Of a DNA stretch of 64,000 bases, positions 53,359-61,936 are shown piece after piece. The notes beneath the pieces were generated by a model. The model did no database searches. It saw only the letters and a list, made by a program, of their open reading frames with translations, and was not told the origin of the DNA. Source of the DNA: Clostridia bacterium (GTDB lineage: Bacteria; Bacillota; Clostridia; Acetivibrionales; DSM-2933). The translations under genes were made by a program, and so were the position numbers. The stretch lies in contig JAOAEJ010000046.1 in assembly GCA_026416815.1 (NCBI GenBank), positions 51,665-115,664 on the forward strand, read 5' to 3'. How positions within the stretch are numbered: position 1 is the first letter of the stretch; each line of letters opens with the position of its first letter.

Positions 53359-55192
53359 CACAAATACCCCCTCCGAAGGCAGTCGCCCCACAGCCGGAAC
53401 AATCTACCCTGCAGTTCGAGGTCAACTCTCCCCTATGCGCTTTTTCGCTTTCTTTAATAAGAAACTTTTTTGAAACTCCTACGTCAATATGGTCCCAAGG
53501 AAGCACTTCGTCGTAGCTTCTTTTCCTGTTTGAGTAAAAATCAGGGTCCACATTGCATTCATCAAAGGCTTCCATCCAGGTTTTAAATTTGAAATGCTCA
53601 CCCCAGCCATCGAATTTACAGCCTTTTTCCCATGCTTTTATAAGCACGTCACAAGTTTTTCTATCACCCCTCGCAAAAACTGATTCCATAAAGCTTACCT
53701 CAGACTCATGCCAGTTATAGGTTATATACCTGCTTTTAATCTTATCCTTTAAAAACCTTTGCTTATCCCTTAGAGTGTTCATAGTATCCTGAGCTTCCCA
53801 TTGAAAAGGTGTAAAAGGCTTTGGTACAAAGGAAGATGTGCTTACCGTAACATTCAAGCCTTTTCCTCTCTTCTCTTTAGGCACACCCATATAAGCACTC
53901 ACAACTTTATTGGCAAGATCGGCTATACCTTCTATATCTTCGTATGTTTCTGTAGGGAGCCCAATCATAAAGTAGAGTTTGACCCCATTCCAGCCACCGT
54001 TAAAGGCTATGGAAACGGAATTCAAAAGATCCTCCTCAGTTACTCCCTTATTGATAACATCTCTAAGCCTTTGGGTACCGGCCTCGGGTGCAAAGGTCAA
54101 ACCGCTTTTCCTTACCTTCTGAGCCTTTTCCATTAAATCAAGGGAAAAGGAGTCGATTCTTAAGGATGGGAGAGAAAGATTTACCCTTTTTTCCTCCATC
54201 TCCTTAATCAAGCCTTCGGTCAGAGGCGCCAAACGGGTATAATCGCTTGTGCTTAATGAAGTAAGCGAAATCTCCTCATATCCTGTGCTTTCCTCAAGCT
54301 TTTTTGCAAGCTCAAGAAGTTTTTCATGGGACCTTTCCCTTACAGGCCTGTATATAAAACCGGCCTGGCAGAACCTGCAGCCCCTTGTGCAGCCTCTAAA
54401 GAGCTCCAGCATTATCCTGTCATGGACAATATCGGTGAAAGGCACAATGATTTTGTCTGGAAAATAGGTTTGATCAAGGTCTTTTATTATCCTCTTTTTA
54501 ATTTTATCCGGATAATGATCTTTTTTTGGTACAACACCGTTAACTGTTCCGTCTGGATTATATTTAACCTCATAAAATTGAGGTATGTAAACACCTTCTA
54601 TACTTACTATTCTATTCAAAAATTCTTCTCTGGATGAATCTTCAGCCTTCCATTCAGAATATATATCCATTATTTCAGTTATGATTTCCTCACCCTCGCC
54701 GAGCATAAAAAAATCCACTACGTCTGCTAGCGGCTCAGGATTGTAAGCACATGGTCCCCCTGCACAGACAAAAGGATGTTCCTTTGTTCTTTCGGAAGAC
54801 CTCAGTGGTATTCCGGCAAGGTCAAGCATATTTATTATATTGGTATAACTCATCTCATACTGGAGCGTAAAACCAACAAAATCAAATGTATTAATAGGAT
54901 CGTGGGATTCAAGAGCAAAAAGAGGTATATCATGCTCCCTCATTTTGGACTCCATATCCACCCATGGAGCAAATACTCTTTCACAGTAGGTATCATTTCT
55001 TTCATTAAGAAGATGATATAGTATCTTCATGCCCAAATGGGACATACCTACTTCATATACATCGGGGAAGCAGAAGGCAAAACGGATTTTCATCTCATTC
55101 GGGTTCTTGTGTACACTGTTCCATTCATTGCCTATATATCTTGATGGTTTCTCAACACTGGAAAGTATCTCGTCGCTTATCTTTAAAGGCAT
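53351..55192 (-). CDS. TIGR03960 B12-binding-like radical SAM protein
   Basis: 613 residues. The N-terminal part resembles a B12-binding Rossmann fold (FAFCFPDVYEVGMSHLG), and the radical SAM core has CTRGCRFC near residue 270, with the AdoMet-binding G-G-type loop. The C-terminal GCGATAFGGG(IC) tail is typical of TIGR03960. It pairs with TIGR03936 and lies before rng in many Clostridia; activity unknown. GGAGG before ATG. Confidence 0.92.
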   Translation of the reverse strand: MPLKISDEILSSVEKPSRYIGNEWNSVHKNPNEMKIRFAFCFPDVYEVGMSHLGMKILYHLLNERNDTYCERVFAPWVDMESKMREHDIPLFALESHDPINTFDFVGFTLQYEMSYTNIINMLDLAGIPLRSSERTKEHPFVCAGGPCAYNPEPLADVVDFFMLGEGEEIITEIMDIYSEWKAEDSSREEFLNRIVSIEGVYIPQFYEVKYNPDGTVNGVVPKKDHYPDKIKKRIIKDLDQTYFPDKIIVPFTDIVHDRIMLELFRGCTRGCRFCQAGFIYRPVRERSHEKLLELAKKLEESTGYEEISLTSLSTSDYTRLAPLTEGLIKEMEEKRVNLSLPSLRIDSFSLDLMEKAQKVRKSGLTFAPEAGTQRLRDVINKGVTEEDLLNSVSIAFNGGWNGVKLYFMIGLPTETYEDIEGIADLANKVVSAYMGVPKEKRGKGLNVTVSTSSFVPKPFTPFQWEAQDTMNTLRDKQRFLKDKIKSRYITYNWHESEVSFMESVFARGDRKTCDVLIKAWEKGCKFDGWGEHFKFKTWMEAFDECNVDPDFYSNRKRSYDEVLPWDHIDVGVSKKFLIKESEKAHRGELTSNCRVDCSGCGATAFGGGICVE

Positions 55193-55447
55193 TTTTTCCT
55201 CCGTAAAAATTGTTCTCTATATCTTTATACCAATTTGTAAAAACAAAAGTACATAATACCTGTTTAGTCACTATTACATATGATACCCAATTGGAGGTTT
55301 TTTAGCAATATAAAGTTAATATACTTTTAACACTATTTACTCTTTTACCATTAACAGGTATATAATATAAGTAGCATATAATAGTTTCCACGGAATTATA
55401 GATAGTTCAACCAATACCAAACAATATCAAAGGGGAGCATTTGAGCT

Positions 55448-56959
55448 ATGAAAAAAACGAATATCAAAACTCTGTTATCAGTATGTATTATGATTTTATT
55501 TGCCATAGTTTTTGCCTGTTCTCAGCTTGGATTATTTGATCCCATGCTTCGCAGTTATGAAGAAGAAAAGGTACAGGCTGAGCTCAATAAGATTAATGTG
55601 TCTAAAGACTCGGTATCGGGAGCGTCAGCTGTTCCTGATGGCAATTCAACGCCCGTTCCTGATAAGGCAGCCCCCCTTTCCACTCTATCAGGACAGTCTA
55701 TAGTATCTGTAGTGCAATCATCTAAAGCTTTAGCTACGGATATACAACCTGATGAAATTTCTTCAATGGTACGTAAAGCAGTCGAACTTGGCGGGGGATT
55801 TGAAGGATTGATTAAAGATGGCCAAACGGTAGTTATAAAGCCTAATCTGGTTCAAAAGCACAGCGATATAACGGGAAAACTGTTTGATAAAGAGCTTAAC
55901 GGGATAACAACCGATTGGCGTGTAACTAAGGCAGTGGTAGAACTTGTACGGGAGTATAACCCTAACGGTAAAGTATACGTTATGGAAGGTTCGGCAGGGG
56001 ATGGCACCAAAGCAACTATGGAACACCTAAATTATACTCCTGAGTATATCCCTGGGGTTGATGAATTTATAGCTATCGAAGAAGACAGCGGCGGCTGGCA
56101 AGAGTTTAGCTCTCCAAATTTAGTAAAAGTCTCCTTACCCACGGGCTTACTTCATAAACAGTACTATCTGAACAAAAAATATTATGAAGCAGATGTTCTA
56201 ATCAGTGTACCGTGTCTGAAAAACAACTCCGGTACTGTAATAACCGGTGGTATAAAAAATGTAAGTATTGGCGCTACTCCTGCAAATATTTATGGTCCGG
56301 CTCCGGGAAACCTCAGCCGTACAGCTATGGTGTCTCATAGCACCAGCAAAGGAGATCTCGATCGATGGATTCATGATTATTATATGTGTAAGCCTGTGGA
56401 TTTCGTAATCATTGACGGTCTGGAGGGTTTTCAAAACGGGCCTGTTCCCTATCGCAAGGACAGCGAGAAAGTCGATAAAATGAATATGCGTTTAATTATG
56501 GCAGGAAAAGATGCCGTTGCTGTAGATACAGTGGCAGCTCTTATCACAGGCTGGGACCCTCTGTCTGCAGCACACCTTCGTTATCTTAATAAAAGCGGTG
56601 TAGGTAATATTGACACAGCTAAAATCACAGTCCTGGGCAATACGGTGTTTTCAGTACGAAAGGATTTCGCCACCAAAATATCAAACCCAGCCTGGGCTAA
56701 GGTAAATTATAAGCTACTTCCGACATTTTCTTCAAAGAACTACGCTGTTAGAAATAACAGGCTGAATTTATCGCTATTAGTCAGTGGTGGTGCTAACAAG
56801 GTTGAGGTTTATATTAACGACAGCGTTCTTCCTTATACATTTACTTCCGGGTATTCTGACATTTCTATAAATATTGACCACTTTACCAAAGGCGTTTATA
56901 AAGTGAAAATATGCGTCTATGACCGCTATTTATACTATACAGAGCAGACTATTTTTTAG
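55448..56959 (+). CDS. Membrane-anchored DUF362 protein
   Basis: 503 residues. Residues 8-26 form a hydrophobic anchor or signal (LLSVCIMILFAIVFACSQ, with a lipobox-like A-F-A-C), then a Ser/Pro linker to about 100, then the DUF362 domain (GQTVVIKPNLVQ; ADVLISVPCLKNN, GGIKNVSIG; VDFVIIDGLEGFQNGP). The final 100 residues look like an immunoglobulin-like beta domain (VEVYINDSVLPYTF). It is expected outside the membrane. AAGGGGAG lies ten bases before ATG. Role unknown; a 126-bp repeat follows. Confidence 0.82.
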   Translation: MKKTNIKTLLSVCIMILFAIVFACSQLGLFDPMLRSYEEEKVQAELNKINVSKDSVSGASAVPDGNSTPVPDKAAPLSTLSGQSIVSVVQSSKALATDIQPDEISSMVRKAVELGGGFEGLIKDGQTVVIKPNLVQKHSDITGKLFDKELNGITTDWRVTKAVVELVREYNPNGKVYVMEGSAGDGTKATMEHLNYTPEYIPGVDEFIAIEEDSGGWQEFSSPNLVKVSLPTGLLHKQYYLNKKYYEADVLISVPCLKNNSGTVITGGIKNVSIGATPANIYGPAPGNLSRTAMVSHSTSKGDLDRWIHDYYMCKPVDFVIIDGLEGFQNGPVPYRKDSEKVDKMNMRLIMAGKDAVAVDTVAALITGWDPLSAAHLRYLNKSGVGNIDTAKITVLGNTVFSVRKDFATKISNPAWAKVNYKLLPTFSSKNYAVRNNRLNLSLLVSGGANKVEVYINDSVLPYTFTSGYSDISINIDHFTKGVYKVKICVYDRYLYYTEQTIF

Positions 56960-56960
56960 G

Positions 56961-57086
56961 TTAGTAGTATTATTTTGGAATTTGCAGTAAAGAAATAACA
57001 ATCCAAAAACGTTGTTGCTTATTTCTTTACCGGCAAATCGAGTTTTGAATTTGCCATAATTAAGGTAAATAACAAAGTAGTATTAG
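56961..57086 (+). repeat. Repeat family B, copy 2 (about 126 bp)
   Basis: Reads TTAGTAGTATTATTTTGGAA to GTAAATAACAAAGTAGTATT; matches the reverse complement of 19671-19800. It starts right after the stop of the DUF362 gene. Confidence 0.8.
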
Positions 57087-57241
57087 TAATTTATAAAGCA
57101 AATTTCATAAATCTAAGTACTGTTATAATAGATCCCCCCTATCCTACTAATATCAAAAATTGTAACACTTTTGCCCGCGTTAACATAACCTATAGTAGAA
57201 ATAAATATTTCCGGACCTGATACAAAAAGGGGGACATAAAC
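57087..57241. other. Promoter region of the Gly-rich gene
   Basis: 155 bp between repeat and gene, AT-rich, no clear sigma-A promoter; a spore-specific promoter is possible but not identified. Confidence 0.3.
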
Positions 57242-57637
57242 ATGTCAGATGAAGTAAGAGGATTTGTAGGTGGAAATTTCGCAGCATTGTTGGCAAAATA
57301 TATTGGTGAAACTGTAACAATATTCACATCAAGCGGCGGTCAGTCAGGCTCTGGCTTTACAGGAGTCATCCTGTCTGTAAATGATTGTTTTGTACGCTTA
57401 ATAACCAGGATTGGACCCCCACCTGGATGTGCACTTGGTAATTCATGCACCAACTTTGGTGTAGGTTATGGCTATGGTGGTACAGTTGGAGGAGCCGGTA
57501 TGGGACCTGTCCTTCCTGGCAACATAAACGGCGCAGTCACTGCTGGCGGTTGGGATGGAGTACCCGTATATACCGTTGGTTCAGTGACCGATATACCTAT
57601 CGCATCTATTGTATCCTTTGTTCACAATGCAGTATAA
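57242..57637 (+). CDS. Gly-rich protein with an Sm-like N-terminal half (131 aa)
   Basis: 131 residues. The first half (GGNFAALLAKYIGETVTIFT; then SGFTGVILSVNDCFVRLITRIG) looks like a small beta-barrel, Sm/SH3-like; the second half is Gly/Pro-rich with one Cys pair (G-C-A-L-G-N-S-C). Similar spore-associated Bacillota proteins exist, but no named family was recognised. AAAGGGGG before ATG. Terminator follows. Confidence 0.7.
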   Translation: MSDEVRGFVGGNFAALLAKYIGETVTIFTSSGGQSGSGFTGVILSVNDCFVRLITRIGPPPGCALGNSCTNFGVGYGYGGTVGGAGMGPVLPGNINGAVTAGGWDGVPVYTVGSVTDIPIASIVSFVHNAV

Positions 57638-57657
57638 ACGAACAAATGTTGGAAATT

Positions 57658-57685
57658 GGGGCGGAAAACCGCCCCTAATTTATTT
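57658..57685 (+). terminator. Terminator of the Gly-rich gene
   Basis: GGGGCGG-AAAA-CCGCCCC then TAATTTATTT. Confidence 0.85.
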
Positions 57686-57737
57686 AATATGGATTTTATC
57701 AAGATACTATGGGCCTTCTATATCCCCCCATTTCCAT

Positions 57738-57854
57738 TTACTTTAAGCCTCCAAAAGCCCCCACCAAATCATCTAGAAACAGGATTAAAACAACTATGAT
57801 AAAAATTATTATCCCATAATACCCGTAAATGCATTCTGACTTAACACACCTCAT
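57738..57854 (-). CDS. Small YjcZ-like sporulation-type membrane peptide (38 aa)
   Basis: A 38-codon frame with an excellent site (AAGGAGGGGTGAAA before ATG). The product has two Cys in its head (M-R-C-V-K-S-E-C), then Y-G-Y-Y-G and one hydrophobic helix (I-I-I-F-I-I-V-V-L-I-L-F-L), and a G-A-F-G-G end; this matches the G-Y/hydrophobic pattern of YjcZ-type sporulation peptides in length and plan only. It lies opposite the Gly-rich gene. Confidence 0.6.
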   Translation of the reverse strand: MRCVKSECIYGYYGIIIFIIVVLILFLDDLVGAFGGLK

Positions 57855-58130
57855 TTTCACCCCTCCTTAGCTATTCCTCCATGTTCATTACATGATATAC
57901 TATGCTATTCATAAACTCCCAGTACCGTTATCTATTATATTCGTATCAACTGTGGATATAGGCGGAAATAGATACTGAAAAACACCATTATCAGGATTAC
58001 CGTTTTTTCAACTTCAAACGGTAACTTTTTACTCCCTTTACGAATACTTATATTAGTGTATATGCTATTTTATGTTAACAACAACTAACATGTAGGTTAT
58101 TGGTTTACCATACCAGAAGGGAGCATTTTT
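57855..58130. other. Divergent promoter gap
   Basis: 275 bp between the small peptide gene and the 107-residue gene. It has a small hairpin TACCGTTT/AAACGGTA at 57998-58023 followed by CTTTTT. No other feature found. Confidence 0.35.
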
Positions 58131-58454
58131 ATGGATTATAGCATGTTTAGCAAAAACCTTTCGGGAATTTTAGGAAAGTTTGATGGTAGAATAATTCAGG
58201 CCAGAATTAACTTTGCTATAGATATGCTGAAAAATGGAAGCGTTGAGGAGTTGTCTAAAACTCTAAACTCTATGGATAAGGAGCAATTGATAAGTAAATT
58301 ATATGAGTTTGACCGTCCGGCACTGCAAAAATTGAATATTGATATTAATGGTATTAAGCAGCGAGTTAGTGAAGCTGATCTACAAAAGCTTGCTCGTGCT
58401 ATCGGACCACGAGGTAACGAGGTAGTAGGCAGGATAAAAGCACTTTTAGGGTAA
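58131..58454 (+). CDS. Hypothetical helical protein (107 aa)
   Basis: 107 residues, all helical in look and soluble: FSKNLSGILGKFDGRIIQ, then FAIDMLKNGSVEELSKTL, then LARAIGPRGNEVVGRIKALL. GAAGGGAG lies before ATG. Monocistronic with terminator. No cysteine or membrane span. Family not recognised. Confidence 0.72.
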   Translation: MDYSMFSKNLSGILGKFDGRIIQARINFAIDMLKNGSVEELSKTLNSMDKEQLISKLYEFDRPALQKLNIDINGIKQRVSEADLQKLARAIGPRGNEVVGRIKALLG

Positions 58455-58497
58455 TACTTTTAAACTGTCGGAATTTGATATGCTTCTTCAAAATAAA

Positions 58498-58538
58498 AGC
58501 TGTTAACTTAGAATCCGTAGGTCAACAGCTAATTTTTA
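58498..58538 (+). terminator. Terminator of the 107-residue gene
   Basis: AGCTGTT/AACAGCT around a 19-base loop, then AATTTTTAT. Confidence 0.7.
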
Positions 58539-58569
58539 TAGTTTTATTTTAGTAGGTCTTTAATATAAA

Positions 58570-58608
58570 AAAGCGGGTCACAGTCTAGTTTCTTGTGGCC
58601 CGCTTTTT
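58570..58608 (-). terminator. Terminator of tRNA-Pro
   Basis: On the minus strand AAGCGGGCCACA pairs with TGTGACCCGCTT around an 11-base loop, then TTTTATATT. Confidence 0.85.
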
Positions 58609-58613
58609 TCAGT

Positions 58614-58689
58614 TGGTCGGAGTGACAGGATTTGAACCTGCGGCCTCAACGTCCCGAACGTCGCGCTCTACCATCTGAGCCACACCCCG
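58614..58689 (-). tRNA. tRNA-Pro (anticodon CGG)
   Basis: 76 bases on the minus strand with full cloverleaf: acceptor CGGGGTG/CACTCCG (one G-U pair), D arm GCTC/GAGC, anticodon stem CGACG/CGTTG with loop TTCGGGA giving anticodon CGG (reads CCG), T arm GCAGG-TTCAAAT-CCTGT, discriminator A and an encoded CCA end. A terminator follows directly. It is a single tRNA gene, not a cluster. Confidence 0.95.
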
Positions 58690-58802
58690 TCTTCTGAAAT
58701 TCACTATGTATTATACGCTAAATTTATAAAAAACTCAAGTATCCCGAATAGAATTTTACAAATTTTTGCACTCCAAACTCTTATTAATAACTAAATAAAG
58801 CT

Positions 58803-58834
58803 ACAGTTGGGCTGTTTGATATAAACCCAACTGT
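58803..58834 (-). terminator. Terminator of the LysM protein gene
   Basis: ACAGTTGGG/CCCAACTGT with a 14-base loop and T-rich sequence on the minus side. Confidence 0.78.
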
Positions 58835-58845
58835 GTTATTATGCT

Positions 58846-59727
58846 TTAAATAAATGTTATCTGATTGTTCCCCAACCTCGGCATATAGCCTATCTGCCCG
58901 CTAGCTGCCAACTGCACCCTGTCATATATCTGCAGCCCGCCTACAGGTCCCTCTTCTCCAGTAGGACTTGGCATAAACCATCGTAATACAATAATTTCCG
59001 AGTCTTTAGGAATGGGTGTTGATGTGGAGCCTAGCTGTGGAGCAGTCAGCAGCACATTATCCGTCATCATTATATGTACCCGCTTTCTTCCCTGCTCGGC
59101 AAGTGTAATTCTTCTTAGAGCAATTTTAATATAATCTCCTATCTCAGGATCAGCCTGCAAGCTTTCAATGCCTGCTTTTACTACTCCGTCCAATGCCATT
59201 CTTCCTAAACTTATAGCTGCATACATTCTTACTATCTCACACCTATGTCCAAGCAATTCAAATAATGGCCTGACAGATCTAGTTCCAAATGCGGCCCATT
59301 CAAAAGAACCAAGATAGTATACCCCATATTCGGTGAAGCCAAAAACCTCACAATCTTCATCCGGTATACGTTCCCAACTCAGCTTCAACTGCTCGGGATC
59401 ATTTGTAGTAGGTGTAATCACCAGAAGCTCAGTTCCTGGTTGAATCAAATTAGGGTTCTTAATCTGGTTGATTTCAATTAAAGTTTGTATAGGAATACCC
59501 ACCTGTCGAGATAAGCAGTAGAGTGTATCCCCCGGTTGTATAATATAATAAGGTCCAGCACCTGCCTTTGGCAAGTCCACTCCCTGCTGAGGGATAATCA
59601 ATGCGTGCCCTGCAAATATCAGGTTCGGATTACAAATTACGTTAGCATTAAGTATAGCACCTACCGTCGTACCCATACGTGCGGCAATCCCAGCCAGAGT
59701 ATCACCCCTCTGCACATAATAGAGCAT
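58846..59727 (-). CDS. Two-LysM protein with a HEAT-like and a C-terminal beta region
   Basis: 293 residues, no signal peptide. It begins at once with LysM 1 (YYVQRGDTLAGIAARMGTT) and LysM 2 (YYIIQPGDTLYCLSRQVG). From about residue 115 comes a helical part (RPLFELLGHRCEIVRMYAAI, then S-L-G-R-M-A), like one HEAT repeat, and then a beta-rich end (DRVQLAASGQIGYMPRLG), SH3-like. The plan suits a spore coat or cortex protein. AAGGAGGTG lies before ATG. Confidence 0.78.
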   Translation of the reverse strand: MLYYVQRGDTLAGIAARMGTTVGAILNANVICNPNLIFAGHALIIPQQGVDLPKAGAGPYYIIQPGDTLYCLSRQVGIPIQTLIEINQIKNPNLIQPGTELLVITPTTNDPEQLKLSWERIPDEDCEVFGFTEYGVYYLGSFEWAAFGTRSVRPLFELLGHRCEIVRMYAAISLGRMALDGVVKAGIESLQADPEIGDYIKIALRRITLAEQGRKRVHIMMTDNVLLTAPQLGSTSTPIPKDSEIIVLRWFMPSPTGEEGPVGGLQIYDRVQLAASGQIGYMPRLGNNQITFI

Positions 59728-59944
59728 TAGAACACCTCCTTGTCGGTATTATATTGTATTCCATACCCTAACAAGTTGTTCATAAACTGTATTTTGTCGC
59801 ATAGCTATTGGATACTAATTCTATATGCAATATTTTATAGATAGTTTACTGTCACCTTTTGAAATATTGAAGAATAAAACTATCACTTATAGGGAAAGTA
59901 TTTTTGTATACACAAAAACCTATTTTCAATCTGGAGGGGTAGTT

Positions 59945-60436
59945 ATGCAAAATGTCTATTCTAATGAGTCTAAGGAACATAAGGACGTCGTAATTGCAGT
60001 ATATAACCATTATCAAGCATTAGCACTCAATGAGCATAATCTTATAAACCAAAGGATGACCCACTTCTTTCTTGGCAATACCTTTCTTTTCAGCGGGTTC
60101 ATTGCAAGCTACTCAATAGGCAATGATAATTTATTTTTACCCGAAATGGCTAAAATACGGGTATGGCTTCCGGTAATATCCATCATGCTCTCAATCGTTT
60201 ATGCACTTTTTTTCATTATACCATCTATTACAGCCCTTAAATCATGGAGCGCAAAATTGGAGGAAATAGAAGAAAGCTATTTCGACAAACTCGGTCTGGG
60301 CATATGTCTCCCTTATAAAGCAAGGGAAAGATTCAAAAAAACATCCTCATGGCCCCTATACATAGGCTTTCCTTTACAGTTTGCTTTCTTTGTCGTACTT
60401 TGGGGTATGTGCTTAAACATCAACTCGGTGTTGTAG
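59945..60436 (+). CDS. Three-helix membrane protein (163 aa)
   Basis: The frame opens at 59825, but GGAGGGG lies five bases before ATG 59945, so the 163-residue form is taken. Cytoplasmic head (YNHYQALALNEHNLINQRMT), then helices near 42-60 and 78-100 and one near the end (FAFFVVLWGMCL). A charged loop (KLEEIEESYFDKLG) lies between. No family recognised with confidence. Confidence 0.75.
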   Translation: MQNVYSNESKEHKDVVIAVYNHYQALALNEHNLINQRMTHFFLGNTFLFSGFIASYSIGNDNLFLPEMAKIRVWLPVISIMLSIVYALFFIIPSITALKSWSAKLEEIEESYFDKLGLGICLPYKARERFKKTSSWPLYIGFPLQFAFFVVLWGMCLNINSVL

Positions 60437-60458
60437 TATAAGATAAATAATATAGTAT

Positions 60459-60504
60459 TAGGCTATAGAGTTTCAAACAGTACATGTCTCCCTCTACAGC
60501 CTAA
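60459..60504. terminator. Convergent hairpin before fabH
   Basis: TTAGGCTATAGAG with CTCTACAGCCTAAG around a long loop; weak T-run. Confidence 0.55.
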
Positions 60505-60527
60505 GCTTCATTTTTAGTTACAAAGTA

Positions 60528-61523
60528 TTAAATTTCTATATTCCACTTTATCAGCGTGGCACCCCATGTAAGGCCTCCACCAAATCCAACCACTACAATA
60601 TTATCGCCCTTGGATATTTTTTTCTCTCGAACTATCTCATCCAACGCTAAAGGAATAGACGCCGATGAAACATTTCCGTATTTATGAATGATGGAGTATA
60701 TCTTTTCAATTGAAACATTGAGCTTTTTAGCTATACCCTGCATAATTCTGATATTGGCCTGATGTGGGATTATAAGCTTCACATCATCCATAGACATACC
60801 GTAATCGTCTAAAACCTTTTGTACAGCCTGGGCTGCCGCCCTAACGGCAAATTTGAAAACCTCGCTGCCATCCATCCATATTACCTTTTTATTTTCATGT
60901 ATTCTCTTTTCAATATCCGCTTCGGTCATATGGCAGCCTGGTATAGTTACACTTTGACCCAGGCTCCCATCAGCACTGATATAGGTCTTTAAGATCCCAT
61001 ACCCCGCCTCTACCGTTCCTAGTACAGCAGCCCCTGCTCCATCCCCAAACAGTACACAGGTATTTCTGTCCTCCCAGTCAATAACCTTTGATAAAGCCTC
61101 ACACCCTACCACCAGCACGTACCTATACATTCCGCTCAAAATAAACTGCTGGGCAACAGTGATACCATAAACAAATCCTGTACATGCCGCATTCACATCA
61201 AAAGCAGCTGCCTTCGAAGCTCCGATTTCTCTCTGGATAATACATGCTGTGGATGGAGCTAGATAATCCGGCGTTTCAGTAGATACTATTATCAAATCAA
61301 TATCTTCGGCAGTAATACCGGCACTATCAATTGCCCTCTTTGCTGCCTGTACACCTACCTCGTAGGCAGGACTTTCCTTATCTAAAATTCTCCTTTCGGA
61401 AATTCCTGTTCTTTGTAAAATCCACTCATTGTTTGTATCCACCATCTTCTCAAGGTCAAAGTTTGTCAACACCTTCTCAGGTAAACAGCTTCCTATACCC
61501 AATATTCCTACTGACTTATTCAT
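60528..61523 (-). CDS. fabH: 3-oxoacyl-[acyl-carrier-protein] synthase III
   Basis: FabH starts type II fatty acid synthesis by joining acyl-CoA and malonyl-ACP. 331 residues with the triad Cys114 (NAACTGF), His in IPHQANIR and Asn in GNVSSASI. ATG 61521-61523 follows AAGGAG at about ten bases; the longer frame to 61553 lies upstream of the site. It stands alone here, divergent from aroC. Confidence 0.95.
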   Translation of the reverse strand: MNKSVGILGIGSCLPEKVLTNFDLEKMVDTNNEWILQRTGISERRILDKESPAYEVGVQAAKRAIDSAGITAEDIDLIIVSTETPDYLAPSTACIIQREIGASKAAAFDVNAACTGFVYGITVAQQFILSGMYRYVLVVGCEALSKVIDWEDRNTCVLFGDGAGAAVLGTVEAGYGILKTYISADGSLGQSVTIPGCHMTEADIEKRIHENKKVIWMDGSEVFKFAVRAAAQAVQKVLDDYGMSMDDVKLIIPHQANIRIMQGIAKKLNVSIEKIYSIIHKYGNVSSASIPLALDEIVREKKISKGDNIVVVGFGGGLTWGATLIKWNIEI

Positions 61524-61936
61524 AATAAGATTTCTCCTTTTTGTCTTACACATTTTATCACTTGGTCATAATATCTAGTATTATTATATGATATTATTTA
61601 CTAAATTTGAACTACTTCCACAGATTTTTTTGATTTTAAGCCTGAAACTTAAAGATATACTTATTGCGCCCGTATGTACTTCTATATTTTAGCTATCTTC
61701 GTTTATATTTATGTTTTTTAAAAAACTTTTCCTTTATGCTCTGTTCCATTGCATTTACTGTAAAAAAAATAGTATAATCTTCAAAAGGCCTAATAACTTT
61801 TATTACTAACTTGTTATTAACGCCTTACACTGTGGAAAATAATTATCAAAGCTTTTAGCTATTATTTCTTCAGTACTATTTCCAAATTACTAAAATTTCT
61901 AACACATGAGTTCATATATATGGAGGGAGCAGTTAT
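61524..61936. other. Divergent fabH/aroC promoter region
   Basis: 413 bp. On the plus strand TTGCAT (61749-61754), 18 bases, TATAAT (61773-61778) is a good promoter for aroC, giving a leader of about 150 bases. An inverted repeat with TAATAAC/GTTATTA arms lies just after it (about 61790-61818). No riboswitch or T-box was seen. The fabH promoter was not assigned. Confidence 0.5.

Noticed and set aside
59825..59944. 40-codon extension of the three-helix membrane protein
   Set aside because: No ribosome binding site, and a GGAGGGG site lies right before the internal ATG.
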